From Aliivibrio sp. 1S175 (GTDB taxonomy: Bacteria > Pseudomonadota > Gammaproteobacteria > Enterobacterales > Vibrionaceae): a stretch of 64,000 nt of DNA. Each line of letters opens with the position of its first letter. Within the stretch, counting starts at the first letter, position 1. A program made the position numbers and the translations under genes. The notes under the pieces are model-generated. The model saw nothing but the letters and a program-made list of their open reading frames with translations. It did not search any database and was not told the origin of the DNA. The stretch is from NCBI RefSeq assembly GCF_001690985.1, contig NZ_MAJS01000006.1, positions 426,510 through 490,509 on the forward strand, given 5' to 3'. Positions 61,682 through 64,000 of this stretch are shown here, in pieces.

Positions 61682-64000
61682 TGAGTCAAGAAAAGGGAAT
61701 CGCAGCTTACTTTATAAAAAATAAAGTGGTTAGTTGGATGTTGACTTTGATCTTCATGATTGGCGGTACATCGGCATTTTTTGGTCTTGGGCGTTTAGAA
61801 GATCCCGCCTTTACCATTAAAGATGCCATGGTTGTCACTAATTATCCGGGAGCAACGCCAGAGCAAGTTGAAGAAGAAGTCACCTATCCAATAGAGAAAG
61901 CCATTCAACAGCTTACCTATGTTGATGAAGTGAATTCAATTTCAAGCCGAGGTTTGTCTCAAATTACCGTCACCATGAAAAACAATTATGGTCCGGATGA
62001 TTTACCACAAATTTGGGATGAACTGCGTCGTAAAGTGAATGACTTAAAACGTCAATTGCCGCCGGGGGTTGGAGAGCCTTCTGTGATTGATGATTTTGGT
62101 GATGTATATGGGGTGCTTCTTGCCATTACGGGGGAAGGATACTCTTATAAAGAATTATTGGATTATGTTGATTATCTGCGACGTGAACTTGAATTGGTTG
62201 ATGGGGTAAGTAAAGTCTCTGTTTCTGGTGTTCAGCAAGAACAAGTCTTTATCGAAGCGTCTTTAAAGCGAATGACAAGTTTAGGTATTTCACCACAAAC
62301 ACTTTATAACTTACTGTCAAATCAAAATACCGTGTCTAGTGCTGGTGCCGTCAAAATTGGGTCGGAATATATTCAAATCCATCCAACGGGTGAGTTTGAA
62401 GACGTTTCTCAATTGGGTGACTTGATCATTACCGAAGGTGGTGCTCAAGGTTTAATCTACTTAAAAGACATTGCCGAAGTAAAACGAGGTTATGTTGAAG
62501 TACCAAGTAATTTGGTTAACTTTAATGGTAACTTTGCACTCAATATGGGCGTTTCTTTTAGCGCGGGTGTTAACGTTGTTGAGATCGGAAAACACGTTGA
62601 TCAACGTATGCTAGAACTGCGAGTTCAACAACCGATTGGCATTGATATTTCTGAAATATACAGCCAGCCAAAAGAAGTAGATAAATCGGTGAGTGGTTTT
62701 GTGGTTAGCCTCGCTCAAGCGGTTGCCATTGTTATTATTGTATTGCTTTTCTTCATGGGTGTGCGTTCAGGTCTACTTATTGGTTTAATTCTATTAGTGA
62801 CGGTGTGCGGTACGTTCGTGTTCATGAAATACTTCGCGATAGATTTACAACGTATTTCGCTAGGTGCATTAGTTATCGCACTAGGGATGTTGGTTGATAA
62901 CGCCATTGTGGTGGTAGAAGGTATTCTCATCGGTATGCAAAAAGGCCGAACGAGACTGCAAGCGGCCACCGACATTGTAACGCAAACCAAATGGCCACTG
63001 CTTGGTGCAACCGTTATTGCGGTAACGGCCTTTGCCCCGATTGGTTTATCGGATGATGCAACGGGTGAATACTGTGGAACCTTATTTACCGTTCTACTTA
63101 TTTCATTAATGTTGAGTTGGTTTACTGCTATTTCTCTTACGCCATTCTTTGCGTCTTTATTCTTTAAAGAAACGGTTCAGGTTGAAGGGGATAATAAAGA
63201 AGAAAAAGATCCATACAACGGAATGATCTTTGTGATCTACAAGCGTTTCCTTGAGTTTTGCATGCGCTACTCATTGGCAACCATGCTGATCCTTGTTGTG
63301 GCTCTTGGTGGCAGCATGTATGGCTTTACCAAAGTTAAACAATCGTTCTTCCCATCATCAACAACGCCAATTTTCTTGGTGGATGTATGGATGCCAGAAG
63401 GAACGGACATTCGCTCAACCAACGATACGCTTAAAGAATTAGAAGAGTGGATCTTAGAACAAGAACATATTGATCACGTAACAACAACGGCAGGGAAAGG
63501 CCTGCAACGGTTCATGCTGACTTATACGCCAGAAAAAAGCTATGCTGCTTATGGCGAGATAATGACACGTGTTGATGATTACACCGCTTTACCTCCATTG
63601 ATGGCTAAATTCCGCCAACACATTGAAGCCAACTATCCGCAGATCCAATACAAGTTAAAGCAAATTGAATTGGGGCCGGGTGGTGGTGCCAAAGTTGAAG
63701 CGAGAATTGTGGGTGCCAATCCAACTATTTTACGAGACTTAGCTGCACAAGTGATTGAAGTCATGCATAACGATCCGGGTGCCACGAACGTTCGTCATGA
63801 TTGGCGTGAGCGTACTAAAGTGCTTGAACCTCAATTTAATGAAAGTCAGGCGCGTCGTTACGGCATATCAAAAACCGACGTCAATGAACTGCTTGAAATG
63901 GCATTCTCTGGCAAAGCGATTGGTGTGTACCGTGATGGTACAACGTTAATGCCTATTGTGACGCGTTTACCTGAAAATGAACGTGTTGATATCAGTACGA
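61681..64000 (+). CDS. RND efflux pump, inner membrane subunit (partial, runs off the window)
   Basis: The first 773 residues of an AcrB-like proton-driven pump; the frame is open to the right edge. TM1 is at about 16-38, followed by the porter domain with NYPGATPEQVEEEVTYPIE and PPGVGEPSVIDDFG. TM4 carries the proton-relay motif GMLVDNAIVVVEG with D406. The second Asp of AcrB (D408 type) is Asn407 here, as in several other RND groups. It follows two adaptor genes, giving a TriABC-like layout without an outer-membrane channel gene inside the window. Confidence 0.92.
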   Translation, partial: MSQEKGIAAYFIKNKVVSWMLTLIFMIGGTSAFFGLGRLEDPAFTIKDAMVVTNYPGATPEQVEEEVTYPIEKAIQQLTYVDEVNSISSRGLSQITVTMKNNYGPDDLPQIWDELRRKVNDLKRQLPPGVGEPSVIDDFGDVYGVLLAITGEGYSYKELLDYVDYLRRELELVDGVSKVSVSGVQQEQVFIEASLKRMTSLGISPQTLYNLLSNQNTVSSAGAVKIGSEYIQIHPTGEFEDVSQLGDLIITEGGAQGLIYLKDIAEVKRGYVEVPSNLVNFNGNFALNMGVSFSAGVNVVEIGKHVDQRMLELRVQQPIGIDISEIYSQPKEVDKSVSGFVVSLAQAVAIVIIVLLFFMGVRSGLLIGLILLVTVCGTFVFMKYFAIDLQRISLGALVIALGMLVDNAIVVVEGILIGMQKGRTRLQAATDIVTQTKWPLLGATVIAVTAFAPIGLSDDATGEYCGTLFTVLLISLMLSWFTAISLTPFFASLFFKETVQVEGDNKEEKDPYNGMIFVIYKRFLEFCMRYSLATMLILVVALGGSMYGFTKVKQSFFPSSTTPIFLVDVWMPEGTDIRSTNDTLKELEEWILEQEHIDHVTTTAGKGLQRFMLTYTPEKSYAAYGEIMTRVDDYTALPPLMAKFRQHIEANYPQIQYKLKQIELGPGGGAKVEARIVGANPTILRDLAAQVIEVMHNDPGATNVRHDWRERTKVLEPQFNESQARRYGISKTDVNELLEMAFSGKAIGVYRDGTTLMPIVTRLPENERVDIST

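Noticed and set aside
1-64000. CRISPR arrays, tRNA/rRNA genes, complete insertion sequences
   Set aside because: Scanned by eye on both strands; no repeat-spacer pattern, tRNA cloverleaf, rRNA text or transposase frame was recognised.

Overview
The window looks like a chromosomal segment of a marine gammaproteobacterium of the Vibrionaceae, most likely Aliivibrio (A. fischeri or a close relative). I base this on AT-rich sequence, protein wording typical of vibrios, and gene orders shared with enterics: hinT-ycfL-lpoB-thiK-ycfP-ndh, pabB-nudL-sdaA, and ycbB-ycbK (ldtD-mepK). No rRNA, tRNA, CRISPR array or complete insertion sequence was recognised. The species call is inference from recognised proteins, not from a database search.

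Layout. 0.5-2.2 kb: a BCCT-family transporter. 2.2-8.9 kb: an accessory patch with a broken HigA antitoxin and one giant gene (1,907 codons) that looks like an antiviral STAND NTPase (Avs-type) with a Cap4/PD-(D/E)XK-like nuclease head. 8.9-15.7 kb: housekeeping and surface genes (APH-like kinase, SPOUT methylase, NYN-domain protein, GH13 amylase, OmpA-like protein, chemoreceptor). 16-25.6 kb: the hinT/COG3014/ycfL/lpoB, yggL, methyltransferase, thiK, ycfP, ndh and RhlE-type helicase block; nagZ, which sits between thiK and ycfP in E. coli, is absent here. 25.7-32.7 kb: a carbon/pyruvate module (cstA/btsT-like carrier and btsSR two-component pair), satP, htpX and yehS, with a phased array of BtsR-like boxes in front of the carrier gene.

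32.7-38.9 kb: a palindromic intergenic repeat, a small exported barrel-like protein, a DAACS symporter with a neutral-substrate signature, an exported amidohydrolase, and the ldtD-mepK peptidoglycan pair. 39-47.9 kb: asnS, queD, an EEP hydrolase, sbcDC and a hotdog thioesterase. 48-51.6 kb: a Phe/Tyr/Arg-rich leader peptide ORF ahead of two tandem TyrP-like aromatic amino acid permeases, then two DUF2799 lipoproteins. 52.3-59 kb: sdaA, sdaC, nudL and pabB on the minus strand and a class I fumarase on plus. 59-64 kb: a third DUF2799 lipoprotein and a TriABC-like efflux operon (two adaptor lipoproteins plus an RND pump that runs off the right edge).

The strongest candidates for unusual biology are the Avs-like gene, the aromatic-residue leader peptide with a C-rich, G-poor leader RNA, and the four phased BtsR-like operators. 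Several starts were moved inward from the longest reading frame on the basis of ribosome-binding sites and family length; each case is noted in its entry.
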